From positions 62,495,900 to 62,559,899 of the forward strand of contig OZ020268.1 in assembly GCA_963971225.1 (NCBI GenBank): a stretch of 64,000 nucleotides of DNA. The letters run 5' to 3'. The stretch is from Melieria omissa (Eukaryota; Arthropoda; Insecta; Diptera; Ulidiidae). Numbering within the stretch: the stretch's first letter is position 1; each line of letters begins with the position of its first letter. The notes below the pieces were generated by a model that worked only from the letters and a program-made list of their open reading frames with translations, did no database searches and was not told the DNA's origin. Both the position numbers and the translations under genes were made by a program. Shown here piece after piece: positions 1 through 10,597 of this stretch.

Positions 1-588
1 AATTTTGCGGTGTACTTTGAACATTGTTTTAATAATTTTTTTAAATTTCAAATATCTATGAAGCTTGTAACATAAACCACTCGGGGAAAGAGCAGGTCTT
101 AGAACAGCTTTTGTCTTTTAAAGTAGTACGGGTCTGCATGGGGCACAATAGATAATTTCTTGTCTTAGTGCAATATCCCCATTTTTAAACCAATCAATGG
201 GTCTGCATCAGTGTGTTCCCTAAAAGTTAAGTAAGATGGAATTTGGCCGGGCATTACAGTGTTAATTTATCTGAGACAAGACTAGTTTTTTTCATAGTTG
301 TATTTAATATAACTGAGTTTGCTTCAATTAGCAAACAGTTTGAAAGTTTGATTATTTTCTGCCATTTTGATGGATGGATTATGTGACCTGAAGCGGCTTG
401 GAATTTCTGCCCAGCGAATCTAATTATTTTATTTCTATTTTTAACAAAAAACACCCGCATTCTATAATTAAATTTTAGTAATTTATTTGACACATAAATA
501 ATTGATTACACACGTTAAACTAAGCCACACAATCGTATTTACAATTAGTCTAAGCACACTTGAAGTTTTGCATCGGTTAGCATTAAAC
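1..588. other. 3' flank of the amplified exon
   Basis: AT-rich sequence downstream of the minus-strand exon. It holds a minus-strand poly(A) signal at 482-487. A 79-codon minus-strand ORF (254-493) lies beyond that signal and has no coding character that I can see. Copies are at 5736-6323, 11477-12064 and 17209-17796. Nothing else was recognised. Confidence 0.6.
482..487 (-). promoter_or_regulatory. Candidate poly(A) signal of the exon
   Basis: AATAAA on the minus strand, about 100 bp downstream of the exon's TAA stop (589-591). It is repeated at 6217-6222 and at the matching place in the other copies. The distance suits a short 3' UTR, which supports this being a real terminal exon. Confidence 0.5.
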
Positions 589-1891
589 TTAGAGGTAAAT
601 TTTTCTGCCATCGGGCGTTACATAGTAAGTGGTAACGCCCTGAGAATTGTTCACGTAAATATTCTGATCGTCCTCATGTCTGGGCGCCGGTGCGCGCGTA
701 GATCGCTGCTGCGACTGATAGCGGTTACCATAGCGGTTATTGCTAACGTAGTTCGAATTGGGATAATTGTAATTGGCATTCGCTCCCCCACCACTGCCCG
801 CATCATCGCTGGCGTAAGGTGGTCGATTGTGGTAGCGATTCGAACCACCACCACTGCCGCTATAAACATTCGTGTGACTGTTGTAGTTGTGCTGTGTCGC
901 ACTTGACGACTGACTGCTGTAGATCGCATTGTAGTTGTGATTGCTGTAGATCTTGACGCCGCCATTGTGGTCATTAGTCGCTACTGGTCGGCGCTTGTTG
1001 TTGGCCAGCACAAAGCGATCGCGTTCGTCGTCGCGACTGCGCACATAGTCCGCATAGGTGTCCGCATAGGCCACCTCGGGACGGTTCACAATTCGGCCTT
1101 TGCGAATGTGCTTCTCGTAGTGATCGGGAAAAAACACAAGTCCATTCACATCGTTAGCTGCGGCCCCAAAATGCGTCTGCGAATCCACATTAGCATCGTT
1201 GGGCTCCTTGAAGATCACCGCTTTGCCACGTCGCGTATCCTTTGCATTGTCATCCACAAAATTTACACGATTTGGCGTGGGCAGCACTTCACTCTCGTCC
1301 TTGAACTGCACGCGCTTGCCACGCCTTGTATGGGCTGCCATACTCTCCGTCACATATTGACGCTCCTCGTTGGCGCTGGGAAACTTTAGCTTTCGTTGCG
1401 TCTCGGCGCGATTGAAGTGTTCGATGACAGTGCGCAGGTACTTGTCGCTGTTGTCCGTTGCGCGCTCATTGTCATTGTCGGCCGGAAAGAACTTGAGCGC
1501 CGTCACCTGCTTGTGCAGCACGCGCCCGTCCACATCGCTCAGCTGTACATTGTTGTTGTCGCTGTTGTCGCTCTCCTCATCGTCCTCAAAATCCAACCCG
1601 CTCTGTGTGTCCTCGTCATCTTCCTCGTCATGAAAATCCTCCGATTCTGCATAGTCGCGCATCTTGTTTATCATTTCCTGCGTAACGGACGAACTGCGAC
1701 GACGTCGGCGTCTGCGGCGTTGGTACTCCACGCCGCCCAGATATTCGGACAGCACATTGGTGAAGAAGTTGCCAATGCCGTTGGTGATGTCGAAACTGGC
1801 CACAGTGGGCGGCGGTTTGGGACGCGGCGTGGTGGTGCTTTGTGGCGCATTTCCGGTTAGCGCAAAAACAAAAAGGTGCCCACAACCGAAC
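589..1891 (-). CDS. Terminal coding exon of an unrecognised low-complexity protein, copy 1
   Basis: The frame is open from 1899 to the TAA at 589-591. No ATG occurs before codon 44 counted from the GTG at 1803, so a GTG start is unlikely in a fly. An AG acceptor at 1892-1893 would open a phase-2 exon at 1891. It adds a hydrophobic LFVFAL stretch and then a Thr/Pro linker upstream of the GTG, perhaps the end of a signal peptide. Numbering from the GTG: eight arginines at 29-36; an acidic Asp/Glu block at about 53-83; two FFP motifs (103-107 and 222-226); three related basic motifs near 160-168, 191-199 and 234-239 (two read TRRGK-x-V-x-FK); an Asn/Tyr/Ser/Gly-rich tail from about 270; a final YYVTPDGRKIYL. 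There is no cysteine in the 404 codons. No family was recognised. The 5' exons are absent, so it may be a pseudogene fragment. Confidence 0.6.
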
Positions 1892-1900
1892 CTATTCCCC

Positions 1901-2196
1901 TACTATTAGGCAATCATGAACAGATCGATGCGCAAGAGTGACATTAAATGGCTGCCTACTGCAAAATCGATAAAATGCTTGTAAAATATGATGATTCTAG
2001 GTTTATAGAAAAAATAATAACCTTAAAACCTAGCTGGAGTTTTGAGCTTTCATAAATGGGGTCAATCTTCTCGCTATCTCAAATAATGCAGGAGAATTTC
2101 GTTGTGGAAAAGTGATATCGACCACATGATACATCTATATTAGGGGTGCCCCAATACATGTAAGTTGCCCAAAAACATGCAAACAAATTATTTAAT
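1901..2196 (+). repeat. Partial 1.2-kb satellite monomer, unit 1
   Basis: From TACTATTAGGCAATC at 1901 onward this matches the last quarter of the satellite monomers found after 20.9 kb (subrepeats C and D). It ends with TATTTAAT, the left target duplication of the hAT element. It carries the shortened variant GGGGTGCCCCAATACATG, shared with the monomers left of the hAT copies at 27.7 and 37.7 kb, so these flanks share one ancestor. Confidence 0.9.
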
Positions 2197-2916
2197 TAAA
2201 GTCCGACCGATTAATCGGCATCGGCATCGGCTAGTATCGGCCAATAAAATTGGTATCGGCATCGGCTAGTATCGGCATCGGCCAAAAAAAAAAAAGAATC
2301 GGCATCGGCTTCGGCCTTTTTTGGCCGATGCCACATCGGCTTTTTTTGGCCGATGCCACATCGGTTTTTTTGGTCGATTTTACGATTTTCGATTTTTTAA
2401 TACGATTTTATTTGCAGCTGAATCGCACTGTCTTCCTTTTTCATATCTCGCTTTGTATATTTATTACATTTTTATTATACGTTACAAACCAGTGTTGCCT
2501 GATTAGGGGGTTTCTCCTTAGATTTGTTTGGATTTTATGACAAATACTTAAGGGGACAATATTTTTCAGATATTTTTAATCTATTTTTGCTACATCAACA
2601 CCTTGTTCAGCTATATTGGCTATTGGGTCTTTTGTTAATTGCTTGTGCCAAATAGAATGAGCAATTTTCATAAGATATTAATTTTGAATTCTGAATTTCC
2701 TTGTAATTTTATTTAGTTTTTAGTTGTTTATTTTCTCGTTTTCGTTTGTTAATTTGTGATAAATGTGATGAAATGTATTATATATGTAATAGTTCCTTTT
2801 GTTGTTTTATAAAATAAGCTGTGTTTTTGATTGAATTCATTCGTGTTTTTTTTTCTATGGAATCGGCATCGGCATCGGCCGATTTTCGGAATTTTGACCG
2901 ATGCCGATTAATCGGA
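2197..2916. mobile_element. Non-autonomous hAT element, right end truncated, unit 1
   Basis: The left end TAAAGTCCGACCGATTAATC follows the satellite target TATTTAAT. The ends carry CATCGG hexamers. A foldback pair lies at 2274-2289 and 2317-2332 (GGCATCGGCCAAAAAA and its complement). The centre is AT-rich with no transposase. Compared with the complete copy at 19405-20182, the last part of the right end is missing, and the sequence runs into CAA-rich DNA after ATTAATCGGA with no second TATTTAAT. Confidence 0.75.
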
Positions 2917-4162
2917 CACTCGTCCACTTAACTTCCCCAGAGTGAGGTAAAATGTGTATTTTTCGGACATTGCAACTGGGCGTTGAAGTGAATTGAACAA
3001 TTCATTTTCAGTACAGTGAAAAATGAAAGCAACAACAACAACAATCCCAATGCTTAGCTGTAACGGCAACCAAACGCAGCAGCAATAAAGTGCAAACAAC
3101 AAAAGTAACAAACAACAACAAGAAAATAGTAGAACATGGCGCTTGAATTGTTGACCGAAAGTATTAACAACAACAACAACAACAACAAAAAGCGAGTTGT
3201 TGTAACGCCATAACTGCTGACTGCATTTAAATTGGTGCTGCTGTTGTGGTTTTTGTTGCTGTAAATTGTTGTTTGCACAGTTAGCTGCGTGCGCAAGCAA
3301 ATGAAAATCAGCAGCAGCTACAACAACAACAAGCACAATTACAAGAAATACAAATTGAATGTGCAACATGTCCAGCAAAAATTGCAACTGACAAATGCCA
3401 CCAACTCGTCTGGTTTGTTGCCTTTTGGTTCTCCCTTTTGCCAACGCGTTCATTTGGGACGCGATTGCAATTGCAAATTGCTGCTTTCATTGCTGTTGCT
3501 GAACGAAATTGTTGTCTAGTATTTGTTGTCGCTGCAAAGTCCCCAAATTCAGTTACTTTGCTTTTTTGCTTCATATTTTGTTACATTTTTTGTAATTTAT
3601 TTTTGATAATTTTTGATGTGACTGTGCAAAAAGTTAAGTGAGTCAAGACTTAACTTTTTTCTTTTTAGAAGCATTGCACATTGTTATGATTTTGTTATCT
3701 GCAATTGCTACAATTTCATTTTCATCTATGACATTTGCTTTTCTTCATACGCGAGATGCATTTCAATTTGCTTTCAGTTCGAGCATTTATTTTTTTACGC
3801 TGTGCTTACTTCAGTCCATACTCGAACATTTTGTTGAAATTTTCTTTTTATCATTTTAATTTTTCATTGTTGTCATAAGCATTCTCTTGCTTTCATGCTT
3901 TTATTGTATTTTATTTATATTTTATTTAAGTTTAAATCATATTAATTGTTAATAAATGTTAAATTAAATCTTAAAATTTATAGTAACAAATATTTACTGT
4001 TTTATTTTTTGATGCAAGGAGAGTTTTGGAGTGGTTTGTTGAATGTGCTGAGTGTTTATTTAAAATTTTTGTAAAAATTTTTACATCTTTTGCAAAGCTG
4101 AGAGGCTTTCGATTACTTCTAGCTGAGTGATCTTATTAGGAGTTGTTTAGAATAAGTATTAT
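2917..4162. other. CAA/CAG-rich non-coding stretch, unit 1
   Basis: Contains CAA, CAG and AAC runs, including (AAC)n at about 3165-3188, which resemble fly 5' UTR or neuronal-gene DNA. The ORFs on both strands here (for example minus 2908-3453 and plus 3289-3519) are simple-repeat translations rich in Gln/Asn or Val/Leu, and I do not call them genes. A perfect hairpin lies at 3628-3659. The rest, to 4162, is AT-rich. Confidence 0.5.
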
Positions 4163-4470
4163 TGTAGCGGAACCTCGGCAACCCTGGCGTCCGAGTCAAC
4201 TGTTGGCAACTCTGGGCAGAATGCAGCCCCAACCGAAAGGAAGCAGGAACATGTGAAAACCGATCAGACGTAAGTACAAAGTGGAAACAACAAGTCGTGT
4301 GGGTTCGTCGTCACAAGTCATACGATCATAAAAATCGTGTTCCGTTATACTTACCGTTTAAATAGTCAGTACATTTTCATTTGCCGCATTTATGTTAAAA
4401 TCAAATAAACTGTCTTTGAAAAATATTACTGTCGCAGAATGTTCATTTCCTTTTAAACGCCGCCTTTACA
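4163..4470 (+). mobile_element. Solo LTR of a retrotransposon, unit 1
   Basis: A 308-bp block starts TGTAGCGG and ends CCTTTACA (TG...CA ends, with short inverted repeats TGTARMGG). It has an AATAAA at about 4404. It is flanked by ATTAT (4158-4162) and GTTAT (4471-4475), a 5-bp duplication with one mismatch. No internal retroelement sequence lies next to it, so it looks like an LTR-LTR recombination product. A 5-bp duplication fits Gypsy or BEL/Pao types but does not decide between them. Confidence 0.6.
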
Positions 4471-4645
4471 GTTATAACTTAAATGCTTATTTGTAAATCA
4501 TTCATAAATCTACAAGTCAGTGCCTAAAGTTTGACCAGCTTTTACGACACGCTATGCATCAAAGCAAAATGCGAAAAGTGTTGCCTACCTTTAGACAGTA
4601 AAGTTACAAACCAGCCAGTGAAATTCTTCACAAACTGGGTGAGTC

Positions 4646-4781
4646 AGTCAGTTTAGTTTGTGGTTGCCGCGCCACATTTGCAAGCAAAAGTGATCGAGTG
4701 ATCGAACTATGTATAAAATTAAGTGTGAATAGTATTAACTGTGCTACCACTGATGAGTCCCATTCGACCTGTTTTGACTAG
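4646..4781 (+). promoter_or_regulatory. Candidate promoter and first exon, unit 1
   Basis: Two overlapping initiator-like TCAGTC/TCAGTT motifs lie at 4644-4653. About 100 bp later an ATG at 4753 opens MSPIRPVLT, and a strong AG|GTAAGT donor follows at 4781/4782. This arrangement resembles a fly first exon on the + strand. No matching acceptor or second exon was identified, and the next long exon is on the other strand. The call is tentative. Confidence 0.3.
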
Positions 4782-4856
4782 GTAAGTCAAATTTTCTTTA
4801 GAAGAAAAAAGAAAAGGCACTGCAACATTTTGCAAATCTAAGTTTAGGTAGGTTAC

Positions 4857-5650
4857 TGAGGTAAATATTTAACCGTCTATATATGGAGTGAATTTTATGG
4901 AGCTAACTACGGCGAAAGGCGTTAATAAAGTGGTAATAAGCATCATATTAACACTAGAATGCCTAAGGGAGTAAAAAAATCCATTCAGGTTTTTTATTAT
5001 TTTCTTGAATGGCTTTTTGAATGAAAATTATTCTGATGTGTATTATTATGGTTGATAGATTTAATAAAAAAAATTAAAAAATATTTAAAAAAAATGTGGA
5101 CTCTATTTTGCTCCCTAAAAAAAATTGTAAAATGTTCATATAAAAAAATTATTGGTAGTGAAAGGGTTAAAATAAAGTAACGGAGGTGAATATTTAGCTG
5201 TCTAACATATATATAGTGAATTTTATGGAGCTCAATGCGACGAAAAAGGTTAATACTAGAATGCTCAAGGGAATTAAAATTACTCCATTGAAATTTTTTA
5301 TTATTTTCTTGGATGGCTTTTGAAAGGAAATTAATATAATTTTTACTGTTATGGTAGATAGATTTAATACAAAAACTGAAAACATATTTTAAACAAATTT
5401 TACCTTATTTTGTAAAATAATTTCTCATATGGGTATTAACACTAGAAGGCCTAATAGAGTAAAAAATACTCCACTGAGATTGTTTATTTTCTTGAATAGC
5501 TTTTTAAAGGAACATTCTTCTACTTTTTTTTTACTATTTTTACTATTATGGTCGATAGATTAGCAGAAAAACTGAAAACAAATTTTAAAAATGCTGCCCC
5601 TGTTTTGTAAAATAATCTCTCTCATGGGTATTTAGCCTTTGAAGAATACA
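4857..5650. repeat. Degenerate tandem repeats with piggyBac-like ends, unit 1
   Basis: Two related blocks begin near 4857 and 5181 (GAGGT-AATATTTA, then TATATA, then GTGAATTTTATGGAGCT). A third partial block starts near 5433. Each contains TTAA-xACTAGAA-GC followed by TTTTATTATTTTCTTG-ATGGC or close variants. The first could be a 215-bp piggyBac-type miniature element (4952-5166) between TTAA sites, with ends CACTAGAATGCC and CCCTTTCACTACC. It is strongly AT-rich, with no ORF of note. Confidence 0.45.
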
Positions 5651-6323
5651 CTTATTTTTATCAATCATTGGGAACACTCTGGGTCAGTAAGACCACCTAT
5701 AATTCCACAACTATTACAACTTTTGCCTTGAAAACAATTTTGCGGTGTACTTTGAACATTGTTTTAATAATTTTTTTAAATTTCAAATATCTATGAAGCT
5801 TGTAACATAAACCACTCGGGGAAAGAGCAGGTCTTAGAACAGCTTTTGTCTTTTAAAGTAGTACGGGTCTGCATGGGGCACAATAGATAATTTCTTGTCT
5901 TAGTGCAATATCCCCATTTTTAAACCAATCAATGGGTCTGCATCAGTGTGTTCCCTAAAAGTTAAGTAAGATGGAATTTGGCCGGGCATTACAGTGTTAA
6001 TTTATCTGAGACAAGACTAGTTTTTTTCATAGTTGTATTTAATATAACTGAGTTTGCTTCAATTAGCAAACAGTTTGAAAGTTTGATTATTTTCTGCCAT
6101 TTTGATGGATGGATTATGTGACCTGAAGCGGCTTGGAATTTCTGCCCAGCGAATCTAATTATTTTATTTCTATTTTTAACAAAAAACACCCGCATTCTAT
6201 AATTAAATTTTAGTAATTTATTTGACACATAAATAATTTATTACACACGTTAAACTAAGCCACACAATCGTATTTACAATTAGTCTAAGCACACTTGAAG
6301 TTTTGCATCGGTTAGCATTAAAC

Positions 6324-7626
6324 TTAGAGGTAAATTTTTCTGCCATCGGGCGTTACATAGTAAGTGGTAACGCCCTGAGAATTGTTCACGTAAATATTCT
6401 GATCGTCCTCATGTCTGGGCGCCGGTGCGCGCGTAGATCGCTGCTGCGACTGATAGCGGTTACCATAGCGGTTATTGCTAACGTAGTTCGAATTGGGATA
6501 ATTGTAATTGGCATTCGCTCCCCCACCACTGCCCGCATCATCGCTGGCGTAAGGTGGTCGATTGTGGTAGCGATTCGAACCACCACCACTGCCGCTATAA
6601 ACATTCGTGTGACTGTTGTAGTTGTGCTGTGTCGCACTTGACGACTGACTGCTGTAGATCGCATTGTAGTTGTGATTGCTGTAGATCTTGACGCCGCCAT
6701 TGTGGTCATTAGTCGCTACTGGTCGGCGCTTGTTGTTGGCCAGCACAAAGCGATCGCGTTCGTCGTCGCGACTGCGCACATAGTCCGCATAGGTGTCCGC
6801 ATAGGCCACCTCGGGACGGTTCACAATTCGGCCTTTGCGAATGTGCTTCTCGTAGTGATCGGGAAAAAACACAAGTCCATTCACATCGTTAGCTGCGGCC
6901 CCAAAATGCGTCTGCGAATCCACATTAGCATCGTTGGGCTCCTTGAAGATCACCGCTTTGCCACGTCGCGTATCCTTTGCATTGTCATCCACAAAATTTA
7001 CACGATTTGGCGTGGGCAGCACTTCACTCTCGTCCTTGAACTGCACGCGCTTGCCACGCCTTGTATGGGCTGCCATACTCTCCGTCACATATTGACGCTC
7101 CTCGTTGGCGCTGGGAAACTTTAGCTTTCGTTGCGTCTCGGCGCGATTGAAGTGTTCGATGACAGTGCGCAGGTACTTGTCGCTGTTGTCCGTTGCGCGC
7201 TCATTGTCATTGTCGGCCGGAAAGAACTTGAGCGCCGTCACCTGCTTGTGCAGCACGCGCCCGTCCACATCGCTCAGCTGTACATTGTTGTTGTCGCTGT
7301 TGTCGCTCTCCTCATCGTCCTCAAAATCCAACCCGCTCTGTGTGTCCTCGTCATCTTCCTCGTCATGAAAATCCTCCGATTCTGCATAGTCGCGCATCTT
7401 GTTTATCATTTCCTGCGTAACGGACGAACTGCGACGACGTCGGCGTCTGCGGCGTTGGTACTCCACGCCGCCCAGATATTCGGACAGCACATTGGTGAAG
7501 AAGTTGCCAATGCCGTTGGTGATGTCGAAACTGGCCACAGTGGGCGGCGGTTTGGGACGCGGCGTGGTGGTGCTTTGTGGCGCATTTCCGGTTAGCGCAA
7601 AAACAAAAAGGTGCCCACAACCGAAC
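6324..7626 (-). CDS. Terminal coding exon, copy 2
   Basis: Its 404-codon translation is identical to copy 1, and it has the same acceptor (AG at 7627-7628) and satellite junction at about 7636. It has no in-frame ATG near the 5' end. Upstream on the minus strand lie satellite, hAT and the rest of this 5.7-kb unit, with no obvious partner exon. It is either an unexpressed exon copy or one spliced to an exon I cannot identify. Confidence 0.6.
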
Positions 7627-7635
7627 CTATTCCCC

Positions 7636-7931
7636 TACTATTAGGCAATCATGAACAGATCGATGCGCAAGAGTGACATTAAATGGCTGCCTACTGCAAA
7701 ATCGATAAAATGCTTGTAAAATATGATGATTCTAGGTTTATAGAAAAAATAATAACCTTAAAACCTAGCTGGAGTTTTGAGCTTTCATAAATGGGGTCAA
7801 TCTTCTCGCTATCTCAAATAATGCAGGAGAATTTCGTTGTGGAAAAGTGATATCGACCACATGATACATCTATATTAGGGGTGCCCCAATACATGTAAGT
7901 TGCCCAAAAACATGCAAACAAATTATTTAAT
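7636..7931 (+). repeat. Partial satellite monomer, unit 2
   Basis: Same fragment as at 1901-2196, between the exon and the hAT element. Confidence 0.9.
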
Positions 7932-8657
7932 TAAAGTCCGACCGATTAATCGGCATCGGCATCGGCTAGTATCGGCCAATAAAATTGGTATCGGCATCGG
8001 CTAGTATCGGCATCGGCCAAAAAAAAAAAAGAATCGGCATCGGCATCGGCTTCGGCCTTTTTTGGCCGATGCCACATCGGCTTTTTTTGGCCGATGCCAC
8101 ATCGGTTTTTTTGGTCGATTTTACGATTTTCGATTTTTTAATACGATTTTATTTGCAGCTGAATCGCACTGTCTTCCTTTTTCATATCTCGCTTTGTATA
8201 TTTATTACATTTTTATTATACGTTACAAACCAGTGTTGCCTGATTAGGGGGTTTCTCCTTAGATTTGTTTGGATTTTATGACAAATACTTAAGGGGACAA
8301 TATTTTTCAGATATTTTTAATCTATTTTTGCTACATCAACACCTTGTTCAGCTATATTGGCTATTGGGTCTTTTGTTAATTGCTTGTGCCAAATAGAATG
8401 AGCAATTTTCATAAGATATTAATTTTGAATTCTGAATTTCCTTGTAATTTTATTTAGTTTTTAGTTGTTTATTTTCTCGTTTTCGTTTGTTAATTTGTGA
8501 TAAATGTGATGAAATGTATTATATATGTAATAGTTCCTTTTGTTGTTTTATAAAATAAGCTGTGTTTTTGATTGAATTCATTCGTGTTTTTTTTTCTATG
8601 GAATCGGCATCGGCATCGGCCGATTTTCGGAATTTTGACCGATGCCGATTAATCGGA
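7932..8657. mobile_element. Non-autonomous hAT element, right end truncated, unit 2
   Basis: Same truncated element and same right breakpoint as in unit 1, with one extra CATCGG hexamer. It was copied as part of the 5.7-kb unit and not inserted separately. Confidence 0.75.
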
Positions 8658-9903
8658 CACTCGTCCACTTAACTTCCCCAGAGTGAGGTAAAATGTGTAT
8701 TTTTCGGACATTGCAACTGGGCGTTGAAGTGAATTGAACAATTCATTTTCAGTACAGTGAAAAATGAAAGCAACAACAACAACAATCCCAATGCTTAGCT
8801 GTAACGGCAACCAAACGCAGCAGCAATAAAGTGCAAACAACAAAAGTAACAAACAACAACAAGAAAATAGTAGAACATGGCGCTTGAATTGTTGACCGAA
8901 AGTATTAACAACAACAACAACAACAACAAAAAGCGAGTTGTTGTAACGCCATAACTGCTGACTGCATTTAAATTGGTGCTGCTGTTGTGGTTTTTGTTGC
9001 TGTAAATTGTTGTTTGCACAGTTAGCTGCGTGCGCAAGCAAATGAAAATCAGCAGCAGCTACAACAACAACAAGCACAATTACAAGAAATACAAATTGAA
9101 TGTGCAACATGTCCAGCAAAAATTGCAACTGACAAATGCCACCAACTCGTCTGGTTTGTTGCCTTTTGGTTCTCCCTTTTGCCAACGCGTTCATTTGGGA
9201 CGCGATTGCAATTGCAAATTGCTGCTTTCATTGCTGTTGCTGAACGAAATTGTTGTCTAGTATTTGTTGTCGCTGCAAAGTCCCCAAATTCAGTTACTTT
9301 GCTTTTTTGCTTCATATTTTGTTACATTTTTTGTAATTTATTTTTGATAATTTTTGATGTGACTGTGCAAAAAGTTAAGTGAGTCAAGACTTAACTTTTT
9401 TCTTTTTAGAAGCATTGCACATTGTTATGATTTTGTTATCTGCAATTGCTACAATTTCATTTTCATCTATGACATTTGCTTTTCTTCATACGCGAGATGC
9501 ATTTCAATTTGCTTTCAGTTCGAGCATTTATTTTTTTACGCTGTGCTTACTTCAGTCCATACTCGAACATTTTGTTGAAATTTTCTTTTTATCATTTTAA
9601 TTTTTCATTGTTGTCATAAGCATTCTCTTGCTTTCATGCTTTTATTGTATTTTATTTATATTTTATTTAAGTTTAAATCATATTAATTGTTAATAAATGT
9701 TAAATTAAATCTTAAAATTTATAGTAACAAATATTTACTGTTTTATTTTTTGATGCAAGGAGAGTTTTGGAGTGGTTTGTTGAATGTGCTGAGTGTTTAT
9801 TTAAAATTTTTGTAAAAATTTTTACATCTTTTGCAAAGCTGAGAGGCTTTCGATTACTTCTAGCTGAGTGATCTTATTAGGAGTTGTTTAGAATAAGTAT
9901 TAT
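8658..9903. other. CAA/CAG-rich non-coding stretch, unit 2
   Basis: Second copy of 2917-4162, with no difference of note. Confidence 0.5.
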
Positions 9904-10211
9904 TGTAGCGGAACCTCGGCAACCCTGGCGTCCGAGTCAACTGTTGGCAACTCTGGGCAGAATGCAGCCCCAACCGAAAGGAAGCAGGAACATGTGAAAA
10001 CCGATCAGACGTAAGTACAAAGTGGAAACAACAAGTCGTGTGGGTTCGTCGTCACAAGTCATACGATCATAAAAATCGTGTTCCGTTATACTTACCGTTT
10101 AAATAGTCAGTACATTTTCATTTGCCGCATTTATGTTAAAATCAAATAAACTGTCTTTGAAAAATATTACTGTCGCAGAATGTTCATTTCCTTTTAAACG
10201 CCGCCTTTACA
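9904..10211 (+). mobile_element. Solo LTR, unit 2
   Basis: Second copy of the 308-bp LTR-like block, with the same flanks as in unit 1. Confidence 0.6.
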
Positions 10212-10386
10212 GTTATAACTTAAATGCTTATTTGTAAATCATTCATAAATCTACAAGTCAGTGCCTAAAGTTTGACCAGCTTTTACGACACGCTATGCAT
10301 CAAAGCAAAATGCGAAAAGTGTTGCCTACCTTTAGACAGTAAAGTTACAAACCAGCCAGTGAAATTCTTCACAAACTGGGTGAGTC

Positions 10387-10522
10387 AGTCAGTTTAGTTT
10401 GTGGTTGCCGCGCCACATTTGCAAGCAAAAGTGATCGAGTGATCGAACTATGTATAAAATTAAGTGTGAATAGTATTAACTGTGCTACCACTGATGAGTC
10501 CCATTCGACCTGTTTTGACTAG
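10387..10522 (+). promoter_or_regulatory. Candidate promoter and first exon, unit 2
   Basis: Same motifs as at 4646-4781: initiator-like TCAGT, ATG and GTAAGT donor. Confidence 0.3.
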
Positions 10523-10597
10523 GTAAGTCAAATTTTCTTTAGAAGAAAAAAGAAAAGGCACTGCAACATTTTGCAAATCTAAGTTTAGGTAGGTTAC

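Larger units (their letters stand above)
1..5735. repeat. 5.7-kb tandem unit, copy 1
   Basis: First copy of a chimeric tandem unit. The sequence starting at position 1 recurs at 5736, 11477 and 17209. The order is gene 3' flank, minus-strand exon, partial satellite monomer, hAT element, CAA-rich DNA, solo LTR, candidate first exon, degenerate repeats. Length is 5735 bp. The start is arbitrary because the window opens inside the array. Compared with copies 2 and 3 it has one CATCGG hexamer fewer in the inner block of the hAT element. Confidence 0.95.

Noticed and set aside
254..493. 79-codon minus-strand ORF repeated in all four units
   Set aside because: It lies beyond the exon's poly(A) signal, is AT-rich and shows no recognisable domain. 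Conservation is explained by recent duplication.
502..1885. Several overlapping ORFs on both strands across the exon
   Set aside because: They are shadows of the long minus-strand frame, with hydrophobic or Arg/Ser-rich simple composition.
2908..3453. 181-codon minus-strand ORF with a hydrophobic Val/Leu run
   Set aside because: It is the complement of CAA/AAC simple repeats; a triplet indel in unit 3 changes it freely, and no domain is seen.
4745..4775. Hammerhead-ribozyme-like CTGATGAGTCCC
   Set aside because: The partner stem and GAAA needed for the catalytic core are absent downstream; CATTCGACC does not complete it.
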